Source: Streptomyces sp. NBC_01314
Lineage (GTDB): Bacteria; Actinomycetota; Actinomycetes; Streptomycetales; Streptomycetaceae
DNA length: 64,000 nt
Direction: 5' to 3'
Assembly (NCBI RefSeq): GCF_041435215.1
Contig: NZ_CP108394.1
Coordinates: 11,160,001 to 11,224,000, forward strand
Positions 8,900 through 16,993 of this stretch are shown in pieces. The notes under the pieces are model-generated. The model did no database searches and was not told where the DNA came from. It saw nothing but the letters and a program-made list of their open reading frames with translations. Position 1 is the stretch's first letter. Every line of letters starts with the position of its first letter. Made by a program: the position numbers and the translations under genes.

Positions 8900-8950
8900 G
8901 AACCATGGCGGGGCCGAGACGGGAATGCTGTCCAGGCCCCGCCATGGTTC
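8900..8950 (-). terminator. Strong hairpin terminator after the RIP-pectinesterase gene
   Basis: A perfect inverted repeat with 16-base arms (gaaccatggcggggcc and its complement) and a 19-base loop, about 60 bp past the stop of the minus-strand gene at 9011. It has no T-run, as is common for actinomycete terminators. Confidence 0.75.
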
Positions 8951-9010
8951 ACCTCGACGCCAGGGCGGAGGTGCCGCCGGTGGGTAGCGGGCGCGTTACC
9001 TCTGCTCCGG

Positions 9011-10897
9011 TCACCAGCGAGGAGTCCACCCGTCACTGCCTGCCAGATACTTGGCGACGGTGAAGTCGGCCGCCTCCGCGTCGCTCATCTTCGGTGCGTT
9101 CGCGCCTTGGCCGGCTCCGGGGCCGACATTTTGGTACTCCTTGAAGCGGGCCTGCTGCCAGGGGTATTCGGGGACCATGTTGGTCCAGGGCTGCGCGTCC
9201 TTGACGCCCGGCTGGATGTCGCTGTTGCGCACCACCGCCTGGGGCCAGGCCGTCGAGGTGTTGCGCCACGGCCGACCGAGGTGCATCGAGTCGCTCGGTA
9301 CATTGGCGGTGGTGATCGTGCAGCTGTTGATCAGGATCCCGTACTTCTTGCTGCTGTCGGTGCTCGGCGCCAGCACCGAGCCGCCGGGCCACGCGAGTGC
9401 CTGAATCGTGGACCGGTCGATCACCGCGGTGGCGTTGCCGAAGATGAAGTCCACGTCGCCCCGAACGAAACAGTTGACGAAGTACTGCCGGGCCTGGGTC
9501 GTAGGCGTCTGCCCCTTGACGTACAGGGTGTCCTGATGACTCATGATCGCGACGTTGTGGAAAATCTGCCGGTCACCCATGGCGGCGACTGCGACGGCCT
9601 GGGTCTCGTACGGGCTGATCTCCGGGTGGGCGCTGCGCTCGAATGTGTTCTGGATCGTGAGATTTTTGACGATCAGGCTGGGTGCCGTGAATGTGGCCAC
9701 GGCGCTGTTCTGGGTGCCGTACTTCGTGCCGGTGTACGGGTCGATCATCCCGTGGCACCTGGTGTTGTAGATGACGACATCCGCGCGGTTGCCGGTGAGG
9801 CTCTCAATCGTGAGGAAACTCCTGTTCGACGGAACATCAATGACCTCATGGTACAAGCCCTTGTCGATGATGATTCTTCTCTCGCCGTCGAGGTGGGCCG
9901 CGTCGATCGCATCCTGCACGTTCGTGTGGTCGGCGAAGCCGTCCTGCGCCACGAACTGCGTTGAAGTCGAGTCAAGGTGCCTGTCGCGGAAGGTGCCGCG
10001 GCCCGAGTGGTGCGCCAACATCAGGATTCCCGCCAACGCCGGGGGGTAATTGCCACCGCTGCCCGGCCAATTCACAGCCAGCCAGTCGAAAAACTGCCTA
10101 CTGAGACTAAGCCAGTTGTTGTGCTGGGTAGCGTGCTGCGCGGTGACGGTGTACGGCAAACCGTTGCCGAAGGCCGTGGCAGTCGCAGCCGCTTGATTTA
10201 TGAACCGGGATCCTTCGGCGAGCGCCACGATGATCTGCAGGAGCCCCCGCGCCACGCGGCTGACATTGAGGCCGTCATGAAGGTCTCTCACGGCCTGGTC
10301 GAGGCTGATGGGAGTGATCGGCATACCAACACGGTTGACTCCGGCCGCGCCCTCTAGGGCGCCGTAGCCCGCCCCCATTGCCTCATGTCGGGGATCTACG
10401 TTCGCGTTGGGGGCGAGCGGACGGATGGCTCCCGGCAGGTTCACGTCGGCCTCCAGCGTGAAGAAGTTACCGAGGGTCACTGCACCGCCATCACCGCCAA
10501 CCTCGTCCCCTATGCGCCATCCCAGAATGTAGGCGTCCGACTGGCGCATGAATATCCGGATGAACTGAGTGCCTGTTTCGGCGTGCAGGTCAATGGTGGT
10601 CCAGTAGTTCGCCCCGGTCTCATCGGTGACCGAGACGGGGCGCTGGCCCTCTGGCTGGATCCGGTGGGACCTCACACGATCTACGATCGCGTTGATCGTT
10701 GCTGCGTACTCCTTCCCGGCGGACTTGTTCTTGTTCTCAAAGCTGATGCGCCAAGTGACGTTTGCGCCGGTCGCGGCGGCGGCGCGGGGGGCGATGCCGA
10801 TCCCCAAGCCGGTGGCCAGAAGGCTGCCGGCCCCCACGGCCGTCGCGGCGGTGAGAAATGATCTTCTGTCGAGTCGGCCCTGCTCTTCGGTCGTCAC
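9011..10897 (-). CDS. Secreted fusion protein: ribosome-inactivating (rRNA N-glycosidase) domain + pectin methylesterase (CE8)
   Basis: 628 residues with a twin-arginine signal (DRRSFLTAATAVGAGSLL, cleavage near residue 42). Residues about 45-275 form a ribosome-inactivating domain, which depurinates the sarcin-ricin loop of large rRNA. Ricin's active-site set is conserved in order: Tyr123 (DAYILGWRIG), Tyr178 (GAGYGALE), Glu228 and Arg231 (ALAEGSRFINQ), and Trp262 (QHNNWLSLS). Residues about 310-628 form a carbohydrate-esterase family 8 pectinesterase with Gln433, Gln455/Asp456 (SHQDTLYV), the nucleophile Asp483 (GDVDFIFGNA) and Arg542/Trp544 (LGRPW). Both halves look catalytically intact. 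It starts with GTG, stands alone, and ends at a strong hairpin. A plant- or fungus-directed role is inference. Confidence 0.88.
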   Translation of the reverse strand: MTTEEQGRLDRRSFLTAATAVGAGSLLATGLGIGIAPRAAAATGANVTWRISFENKNKSAGKEYAATINAIVDRVRSHRIQPEGQRPVSVTDETGANYWTTIDLHAETGTQFIRIFMRQSDAYILGWRIGDEVGGDGGAVTLGNFFTLEADVNLPGAIRPLAPNANVDPRHEAMGAGYGALEGAAGVNRVGMPITPISLDQAVRDLHDGLNVSRVARGLLQIIVALAEGSRFINQAAATATAFGNGLPYTVTAQHATQHNNWLSLSRQFFDWLAVNWPGSGGNYPPALAGILMLAHHSGRGTFRDRHLDSTSTQFVAQDGFADHTNVQDAIDAAHLDGERRIIIDKGLYHEVIDVPSNRSFLTIESLTGNRADVVIYNTRCHGMIDPYTGTKYGTQNSAVATFTAPSLIVKNLTIQNTFERSAHPEISPYETQAVAVAAMGDRQIFHNVAIMSHQDTLYVKGQTPTTQARQYFVNCFVRGDVDFIFGNATAVIDRSTIQALAWPGGSVLAPSTDSSKKYGILINSCTITTANVPSDSMHLGRPWRNTSTAWPQAVVRNSDIQPGVKDAQPWTNMVPEYPWQQARFKEYQNVGPGAGQGANAPKMSDAEAADFTVAKYLAGSDGWTPRW

Positions 10898-11164
10898 ATG
10901 AGCTCCTAGTTTGTTCTGAGCGACCCATTGAATGGACTGCTACGTACGGTGACTGCCGATCTTGGCCGTGACCTTCCCGCAGGCCGGCCCGTGCGGCGGG
11001 GTTCGGGATGCACTCGCTGGGCGCGGGTCCGAGGCCTGCGGCGCAGAAGGGCGCGCCTTGCCGTTCCGTCGTGCCGAAATACTCGGCGAGGGGTACGCCC
11101 CGAGGCCATGCGTGCTTCCACGCAGCGGGCCCGCCAGGCGCCTGGGTATTTCTACGGAGTTGCC

Positions 11165-13429
11165 CTACGCGGTGAGCGCCTGGTTCGCTGTCCACCAGGA
11201 CGCGATCTGGGCGCGGCAGCTGAAGCTCATCTTCGCCAGGACGTTCTCGACGTGGCGCTCGACCGTGCGCGGGGAGCGGCAGAGCGCGGAGGCGATCTGC
11301 TGGTTGCTGAGGCCTTCGGCCACCAGCGCGGCCACTTCGCCCTCCCGGGGTGTCAGCGGGCTCGGGGCGCAGGGTGTGGCCGGCGGTTCGGGTTCGGTGC
11401 GCAGGGCGTAGGCGATGGCTTCGTCGGGGCCATGGTGGCGCCCGCCCTCCGCGAGGGCCGTCTCGTACGCGGCCGGGCCCAACGCCCGTACGACGTCCTC
11501 CTCGCACCGGGTGTACTGGGCGGCCATGTGGGGTCCGAACGCCGATACGGAGGTGTCGAGGTCACGCCACAGGGCACGCGCGGCACCCAGCAGCCGTGCC
11601 GCCTCCTCGTGGCTGCCGCAGGCGGAGGTGACCCAGGCGAGCTGCTCCAGCATCAGTGCGACCCTGATGTAGTCGTTGAAGCCCTGTTCGTTCTCCAGCG
11701 CGGCCCGGATCATGCGTCCGGCCCCCTTCAGATCGCCCCGCCTCCAGGCGTCGTAACCGAGCGTCCACTGCGCATGCGCACGGAGCAGCCGCTCGTCGCA
11801 CGCCTCGGCCAGGGCGAGCGCCTGTCTGCAGGTCTCCGTGGTGCGTGGATCCCCCAGGTGGGACTGGGCGGTGGCCATCTGGATCAGCGCGTGGACCGCC
11901 CCGGCCTCCTCGCCAGTCCGCAGATGAGAGGCCATCGCTGCCTCCAGCAACGACACGGCCTCCTCCAGCCGGCCACTGAACAAAGCCAACGTGCCCCGCA
12001 GGCTTTGGACGTGGGCGCACGCCACCGGGTCTTCCAGTCGCTCGCCCAGTTCCGCGGCCTCGTCCAGCCGCAGGTGCGCCGCAGCGTGATCGCGCTGCAG
12101 TGTCGCCACCCAGGCGGCGACCCACAGCGCCCTGGCCCGCGTCGGCGTGGGTTCGTGTGCGGCGGCCAACGCCCGGTCGAGCCGGTGGCGTCCCTCACCG
12201 AGGAACCCGCCCTCGCACCAGTGGAAGCGCAGCGCGGCGGCCAGCGCCAGGGTGGCCTGCGGGTCGCCTCCCCGCTCCAGCACAGCATGCAGATTGGCAT
12301 GCTCGGCACGCAGCCGGGTCAGGCTCTCCCGCTGGCCGGGGCCGTACCAGCCGTCGGCCATGCGCTCGGCGAAGGCCAGGTAGAAATCACGGTGCCGTCG
12401 CTGTATCCGTTGCTCCTCGCCGGATTCGGCGAGCCGCTCACGCCCGTATTGGCGGATGGTCTCCAGCAGCCGATAACGCGGCCGACCATCTCGCTCGGTG
12501 GGCAGGAGGATGGACTGGACGACCAACTGGTCCAGGAGATGGAGTATGTCGTCCTGGCCTATGCCGTCGCCCGCGCAGACGCTCTCGGCCGCATCCAGGC
12601 CGAAGTCGCCGGCGAAGACCGACAGCCGGTTCCACAGCAGCCGCTCAGCAGGGGTGCACAGCTCGTGGCTCCAGTCGATCAGCCCGCGGAGCGTGCGCTG
12701 GCGCGGCCGGGCGACCCGGCAGCCGCTCGCGAGCAGCCCGAAGCGATCCTCCAGCCGGTCCACCACCTCGTCGACGGTCAGGGTCCGCAGCCGGGACGCG
12801 GCCAGCTCGATGGCCAGCGGCAGCCCGTCCAACTCCTCGCACAACCGGAGGACCTGGGCGCGGTTGGCGTCGGTGACCCGGAACTCCGGGCGTACGGCGG
12901 CGGTCCGGTCCCGCAGCAGCTCCACCGCGTCGTCGGACGCCAGCGGAGGGACGGCGACGATGTGCTCTCCGCAAATTCCCAGCGCCCGGCGACTGGTCGC
13001 CAGAACGCGCAGCCCGGGGGAGACCGACAGCAGCGCATGTGCCAGCTCAGCACAGGCGTCGACGAGGTGCTCGCAGTTGTCCAGCACGATCAGCGGAGCG
13101 CGGTGGGTCAGAAACGCGGCGAGCTGGTCGATGACCGGTCCGATGCCGAGGTCCGGCACCCCCAGCGCGGTCGCCATGGCATTCGCCACCAACGACGGGT
13201 CCCGCACCGGCGCCAGATCCACCAGGCACACCCCGTCCGCGAACTCCGTCGCCGACACCGCGGCCACCTCCAGCGCCAACCGGGTCTTGCCCACCCCGCC
13301 AGGGCCGGTGAGTGTCAACAGCCGCGTCGTCCCCAGACGGCGGCGTGCCTCTGCGAGGTTCCCGCGCCTGCCCACAAACGTGGTCAGGGCCGCGGGCTGA
13401 TTCCCCACGTCTGGCATCTGGATGGTCAC
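11165..13429 (-). CDS. LuxR-family transcriptional regulator with NB-ARC/STAND ATPase and TPR-like region
   Basis: 754 residues. The N-terminal STAND ATPase has Walker A LTGPGGVGKTRLALEV (about residue 45), Walker B APLIVLDNCEHLVDAC and an ARC-type subdomain (ELDGLPLAIELAASRL). A long helical, TPR-like sensor region covers about residues 350-670. The C-terminal LuxR helix-turn-helix reads LTPREGEVAALVAEGLSN followed by QQIASALCRSPRTVERHVEN. Proteins of this kind switch on neighbouring secondary-metabolite or catabolic genes in response to an unknown ligand. It starts with GTG 13429 behind GAGAAGGAA. It is transcribed toward the RIP-pectinesterase gene, a possible target (inference). Confidence 0.92.
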   Translation of the reverse strand: MTIQMPDVGNQPAALTTFVGRRGNLAEARRRLGTTRLLTLTGPGGVGKTRLALEVAAVSATEFADGVCLVDLAPVRDPSLVANAMATALGVPDLGIGPVIDQLAAFLTHRAPLIVLDNCEHLVDACAELAHALLSVSPGLRVLATSRRALGICGEHIVAVPPLASDDAVELLRDRTAAVRPEFRVTDANRAQVLRLCEELDGLPLAIELAASRLRTLTVDEVVDRLEDRFGLLASGCRVARPRQRTLRGLIDWSHELCTPAERLLWNRLSVFAGDFGLDAAESVCAGDGIGQDDILHLLDQLVVQSILLPTERDGRPRYRLLETIRQYGRERLAESGEEQRIQRRHRDFYLAFAERMADGWYGPGQRESLTRLRAEHANLHAVLERGGDPQATLALAAALRFHWCEGGFLGEGRHRLDRALAAAHEPTPTRARALWVAAWVATLQRDHAAAHLRLDEAAELGERLEDPVACAHVQSLRGTLALFSGRLEEAVSLLEAAMASHLRTGEEAGAVHALIQMATAQSHLGDPRTTETCRQALALAEACDERLLRAHAQWTLGYDAWRRGDLKGAGRMIRAALENEQGFNDYIRVALMLEQLAWVTSACGSHEEAARLLGAARALWRDLDTSVSAFGPHMAAQYTRCEEDVVRALGPAAYETALAEGGRHHGPDEAIAYALRTEPEPPATPCAPSPLTPREGEVAALVAEGLSNQQIASALCRSPRTVERHVENVLAKMSFSCRAQIASWWTANQALTA

Positions 13430-13648
13430 GTTCCTTCTCGCCCTTCAATGGCTCGCATCGTCCTGGAACACCAAGGACGACTGGCTGCGGTGCAGCACGC
13501 TTCGCTGCGAGCGGTGGGGCGAGCCCCGTCGTGTAGAGGTACCCCAGCCGCCGTGCCCCGCCCCCGTAACCGGCAAGAAAGAACAAGTCCCGCGGTTGCG
13601 CCTTTTAGTCACTCCCCGAAGGGGAGAATCGCTTACCCGGCGAAGGAT

Positions 13649-13677
13649 AGGGAGGGGACATTTTCCTACCCCCCACA
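13649..13677 (+). promoter_or_regulatory. Recurring palindromic operator, site 4
   Basis: It reads GGGGACATTTTCCTACCCC then CCACAG. It is nearly identical to the minus-strand form of site 2 (GGGGAGATTTTCTTACCCC then TCACAG), and both are followed by the same GCGCGCTCTTCCGATGCAAA stretch. It therefore marks a duplicated flavodoxin promoter. Confidence 0.6.
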
Positions 13678-13740
13678 GCGCGCTCTTCCGATGCAAAGCT
13701 TGATCCGCACCGAGCGCAGACTCTCAGGAGCCCGATCACC

Positions 13741-14010
13741 ATGTCCTCGTCTGGCCGCCCCACTATCGCCATGCCTCCATTCGGGCTACGGCCACATGGC
13801 GGTGATCGCCGGAGCCCTGGCGCGTGGTGCAGCGGGAGTCGGCGCCGATGTCGTCTCGATCTCCGTGGACACCATCACTGACGGGCAGTGGGCGCACCTG
13901 GCACGGCGTGCACTGGAACGCCCTGGGTATCCAGCCGGGCTGGGCATCCACCACGAGCGGCGAGGACGCCATCAACCGGCTGGGCTTCTTCATGTGTGTA
14001 CAACGACGTA
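13741..14010 (+). pseudogene. WrbA-like flavodoxin family protein, second broken copy
   Basis: ATG followed by the family N-terminus (SSSGRPTIA) breaks by frameshift after a few codons. The next frame gives HSGYGHMAVIAGALARGAAG and VGADVVSISVDTITDGQW, the FMN-binding start of the family. A large deletion then jumps to LGIQPGWASTTSGEDAINRL and GFFM in another frame, after which IS5 sequence takes over. At least two frameshifts and a central deletion make it a clear pseudogene. It shares its upstream region with the remnant at 736-867. Confidence 0.75.
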
Positions 14011-14473
14011 GCCTGGCAACTCCTGCCGCTGGAGTTGGGGTTCGACTCCGGGTAGACCTGCTGGCGCCGCCTGGAGCGGTGGCAGCAGGCGGGAGTCTTC
14101 GGTCAGCCGCACCGCATCCTGCTGACCGAACTGAACGCGGCGGGCGGCCTCGATTGGTCGCGGGCCTGCGTAGACGGCTCCCACATCCGCGCGAAGAGGG
14201 GGTGCCGACGCCGGTCCGTCGCCGGTCGACGGGCGCAAGATGGGCAGCAAACACCACTTGATCGTCGGCGGTCCCGGCACCCTGCTCAAGGTCATCACGA
14301 CCGCGGCCAACATCAACGATGTGACCCGGACTCTCGCCCTGATCGACGGCATCCCACCGGTGGCGGGCCGCCCCGGTCGTCCTCGCAGGCATTCCGAAGC
14401 CCTGCTCGGAGACAAGGGATACGACTCCAATCCGAACCGCGAAGAACGCCGCTTCTCGCAGGGGACCCGCTGA
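14000..14473 (+). pseudogene. IS5-family transposase remnant
   Basis: Frameshifted pieces of an IS5-type transposase: VYNDVAWQLLPLELGFDSG, then LDWSRACVDGSHIRAKRG (catalytic Asp), then MGSKHHLIVGGPGTLLKVIT with TAANINDVTRTLALIDGIPP and LLGDKGYDSNPNREERRFS (second Asp block). Both N- and C-terminal ends are missing, and at least one stop and two frame changes occur. It lies directly inside the flavodoxin remnant. Confidence 0.75.
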
Positions 14474-14492
14474 CGCGGCACCGCCAGGCAGG

Positions 14493-14858
14493 GTGGTGTC
14501 GACCGCTTGGCGGCTGACTTTGGAACGCTCACCGGTGATCCGGCTCGGCGACGCCGAACTGGCCGAGGCTCTGTACGCGCAGTCGGCGCTACGCGTGTTC
14601 TTCCCGTTTCCGTCACACGACGAGTTCAGCCTGCTGAGCAGCACTGCGAATCCATTCCACGAGGAGGTCCCGCGGGTGAGACCAGCGGGAGACAAATCGG
14701 GGGATGTGGTCACACCGTGGTCGCGGCAGGCTCAGTCATGTGTGCTCGGAACGCGGCTCAGTGCTCGCGAGGCCGCAGCATTGGTGGCCGCGAACGTCCC
14801 CGTCGGCAGCGGTCCGGCCATCGAGGGAGGTTGGCCGACCGACCCCAGTACCGCCTGA
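14493..14858 (+). pseudogene. 5'-truncated fragment, possibly DUF6193-type protein
   Basis: An open frame of about 121 codons with natural-looking content: DAELAEALYAQSALRVFFPF, SHDEFSLLSSTANPFHEEVP and SAREAAALVAANVPVGSGPA. The last segment recalls the C-terminus of DUF6193 family proteins found near natural-product loci. The frame opens inside the IS5 debris without a ribosome site, so the N-terminal part is probably lost. Family placement is tentative. Confidence 0.35.
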
Positions 14859-15312
14859 CGCGGGCATCGAGCACTCCTGGGCGGGCCAAGCCGACCCCCG
14901 GAGCGCGCTACTTGGCCAACCTGGCCAATTGCGATGCTCAGTCACAGCTTGTGATCGTGTTACGGGCTTTATGGCCCCCGTCTAATTTCAAAAAACCTTC
15001 CAGGTTAAAACTGTTCATGTCAAGACAAGTCCAAATGTATCCACGGCTATTCAATTCGATTCGAATGTAAATGAGTGTTCGAATGTCAGGCTGGCATTAT
15101 TAGGCCAATTTGATTACAGCGCATCGAGAGAGAGTGGGAGCGCTCGGCGGTTCCGCTGGCCCAGGGGCTGCTCAAGGCGCTGAGCTGACGACTCAGCCGC
15201 ACGTGGAAGGAAACTCGGAGGCCCCTGTGCGCATGCTGGGTCGCCGAGTCCCCCTCTGCGTCCAGCCATACACGTCGGAACCGGTATGATTATCGTGCGA
15301 CAGTCGAGCCGA
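14859..15312. other. Gene-free stretch with an A+T-rich island and regulator promoter
   Basis: No plausible gene. About 14990-15115 is strikingly A+T-rich for this genome (for example ttcaaaaaaccttccaggtt and attcaattcgattcgaatgt). Near 15285-15290 a TATGAT -10-like hexamer stands some 80 bp before the start of the XRE/MmyB gene. Confidence 0.4.
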
Positions 15313-15340
15313 TGTAGGAGGAATCTCTTCTCCTCACAAC
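15313..15340 (+). promoter_or_regulatory. Recurring palindromic operator, site 5 (in front of the MmyB-type regulator)
   Basis: It reads GTAGGAGGAATCTCTTCTCC followed by TCACAACG, ending about 28 bp before the ATG of the regulator. The right half TTCTCCTCACAAC matches site 3 (TTCCCCCTCACAAC) most closely. This position fits autoregulation. Confidence 0.5.
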
Positions 15341-15368
15341 GCCGGGCTTTTGTGCGAGGTTGGAGATC

Positions 15369-16238
15369 ATGAATCGCAATCCTCATCTGAACGAGCTGGG
15401 TGAGTTCCTCAAGGCTCGCCGTGCCGAGGTCAGTCCTTCCGAGGTCGGACTCCGCGGGGGGCAACGGCGGCGGGTGAGCGGTCTGCGCCGTGAGGAAGTG
15501 GCGCTTCTTGCCGCGATCAGCACCGAGTACTACACGCGGATCGAGCAGGGCCGTCTCCAGGCGTCGGCTCTTCTCCTGAACGAGATCGCCCAGGTGCTCC
15601 GCCTGAACGACGACCAGCGCACCTACCTTTTCGACCTCGCGGCGAAAGAGAGAGTGTGCCCGCCCATGTCGGGCGACCGTCAGCAGGTGGACACGCAGCT
15701 GCAGCGCATGCTGGACGACCTCACTGCCTCGCCGGCTGTCGTCATCGGCCGGCGCACCGACATCCTGGGCTGGAACCAGCTCGCCGCCGCTCTGTGGACC
15801 GATTTCGAACGCTACCCGGAGCAGGAGCGCGTGTTCGTCCGGCTGCTGTTCACCGACCCTTTGATGCGAGAGCGATACGTGGACTGGGAGGAGGTCGCCC
15901 GGCTGGCCATCGCTCACGTGCGTATGGAGAGCGCGCGCTACCCCGGCGACCCGCGCCTCATCGCTCTGGTCGAGGAGCTCTCCGCCCGTGACGCGCGGTT
16001 CCGGCAGTGGTGGACCGCGCATGACGTCGCGATGCGGGGCAAGGGCGTCATGAAGATTCGTCACCCGGTGGTGGGCGAGCTGGCACTCGACTGGAACACG
16101 CTCACGTGTGGCACGGACCCCCACCAGCCCATCATCGTGTGGACTGCCGAACCCGGTTCCCCTTCGTACGACGGGTTGCGCCTGCTGGCCTCCTGGGCGG
16201 CGGACCAGAAGCGGACCGCGTCCGACACCGTCGCGTAG
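15369..16238 (+). CDS. XRE-family regulator with MmyB-like ligand-binding domain
   Basis: 289 residues. The N-terminal helix-turn-helix is typical of the MmyB group: LGEFLKARRAEVSPSEVGL, then RVSGLRREEVALLAAISTEY and YTRIEQGRLQAS. From about residue 100 follows the PAS-like MmyB-type ligand-binding domain (RRTDILGWNQLAAALWTDF, WWTAHDVAMRGKGVMKIRHP, VGELALDWNTL). Members control nearby oxidoreductase genes in response to small lipophilic ligands. Here broken flavodoxin and alcohol dehydrogenase genes are nearby. ATG 15369 has GGAG directly upstream. Operator site 5 lies in its leader. Confidence 0.93.
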   Translation: MNRNPHLNELGEFLKARRAEVSPSEVGLRGGQRRRVSGLRREEVALLAAISTEYYTRIEQGRLQASALLLNEIAQVLRLNDDQRTYLFDLAAKERVCPPMSGDRQQVDTQLQRMLDDLTASPAVVIGRRTDILGWNQLAAALWTDFERYPEQERVFVRLLFTDPLMRERYVDWEEVARLAIAHVRMESARYPGDPRLIALVEELSARDARFRQWWTAHDVAMRGKGVMKIRHPVVGELALDWNTLTCGTDPHQPIIVWTAEPGSPSYDGLRLLASWAADQKRTASDTVA

Positions 16239-16326
16239 CAGTTGTCCTGGACGTCCACCTGTTCAACCAGTCGCGGATGTTCGCCCGTGCCGAACGATGT
16301 GCGTTGCCGGCCCAACACGGCCTTCG

Positions 16327-16735
16327 TCACGAGCGACTTGCTGGGTGGCGCGATCTACTCGGCCGCCGCCCCGGTGCTGTGGACGGCGCCCCACCGGTGC
16401 AGTGGCGAGCGGGCGCTGATGCTCGCGACAGCATCGGGGCGGCTTCGTCCAGGGTGACGCTGTCAGGGATACGGACGACGAAGTCCTCGCGGTGACGGCT
16501 CCCGCGATCTCGTGACCGGGGACCGCAGGATAGTGCGCCGGGCCCCAGTCGCCATGGCCGTGGTGGATGTTCGAGTGACAGATGCCGACGTAGTTGATCT
16601 CGATGAGGGCATAGGGCATCGTGCGGGCCGACTTCGCGGCGTTCGAAGGTGGTCTGGGTGAGCGGTTCGGTCGAGGACGTCGCGGCGTACGCGTTGACGG
16701 TGGGCACGATTCTACGAACGAGGTGCATCTGATCG
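16327..16735 (-). pseudogene. Zinc-dependent alcohol dehydrogenase, broken remnant
   Basis: Reading from the right on the minus strand gives [20 protein letters not shown] and [10 protein letters not shown] frame change leads into [40 protein letters not shown], and another into [16 protein letters not shown]. These are the N-terminal GroES-like blocks of cinnamyl/aryl alcohol dehydrogenases, including the Zn-ligand region GICHS and GHE. The domain interior between VT and VRIPDS is deleted, and the whole Rossmann half is missing. Confidence 0.72.
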
Positions 16736-16993
16736 CTGTCTCGACGACAGTTGTCTCGGCGTGCCTGTGATGTAGCCCTTGCCGTCACAGCTCCGTCGCA
16801 CAAGGCGCCATTTCTCCTCCCCGCCAGGCGAGGTGTTGCCTCACCTCCACGGCTCCCGAAACATTCGCGGCGGGGTGGCGCGGGTTGTTGGAGGTGTAGA
16901 CACTGCCCCCGACGTTCTGTCTGACCCGGCCACCTCGCGTCGTCGCCCCGTTTTTTCCGTCGCGTACGTCGGCCCCCTACGTGGGCCCCCGCC

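Noticed and set aside
10906..11121. Minus-strand ORF of 71 codons upstream of the RIP-pectinesterase gene
   Set aside because: Arg-rich, without ribosome site or family similarity; treated as the leader region.
10928..14011. Plus-strand open frame of 1027 codons
   Set aside because: It runs antisense to the LuxR-STAND gene, whose minus-strand frame has clear Walker and LuxR motifs; the long frame is a by-product of G+C bias.
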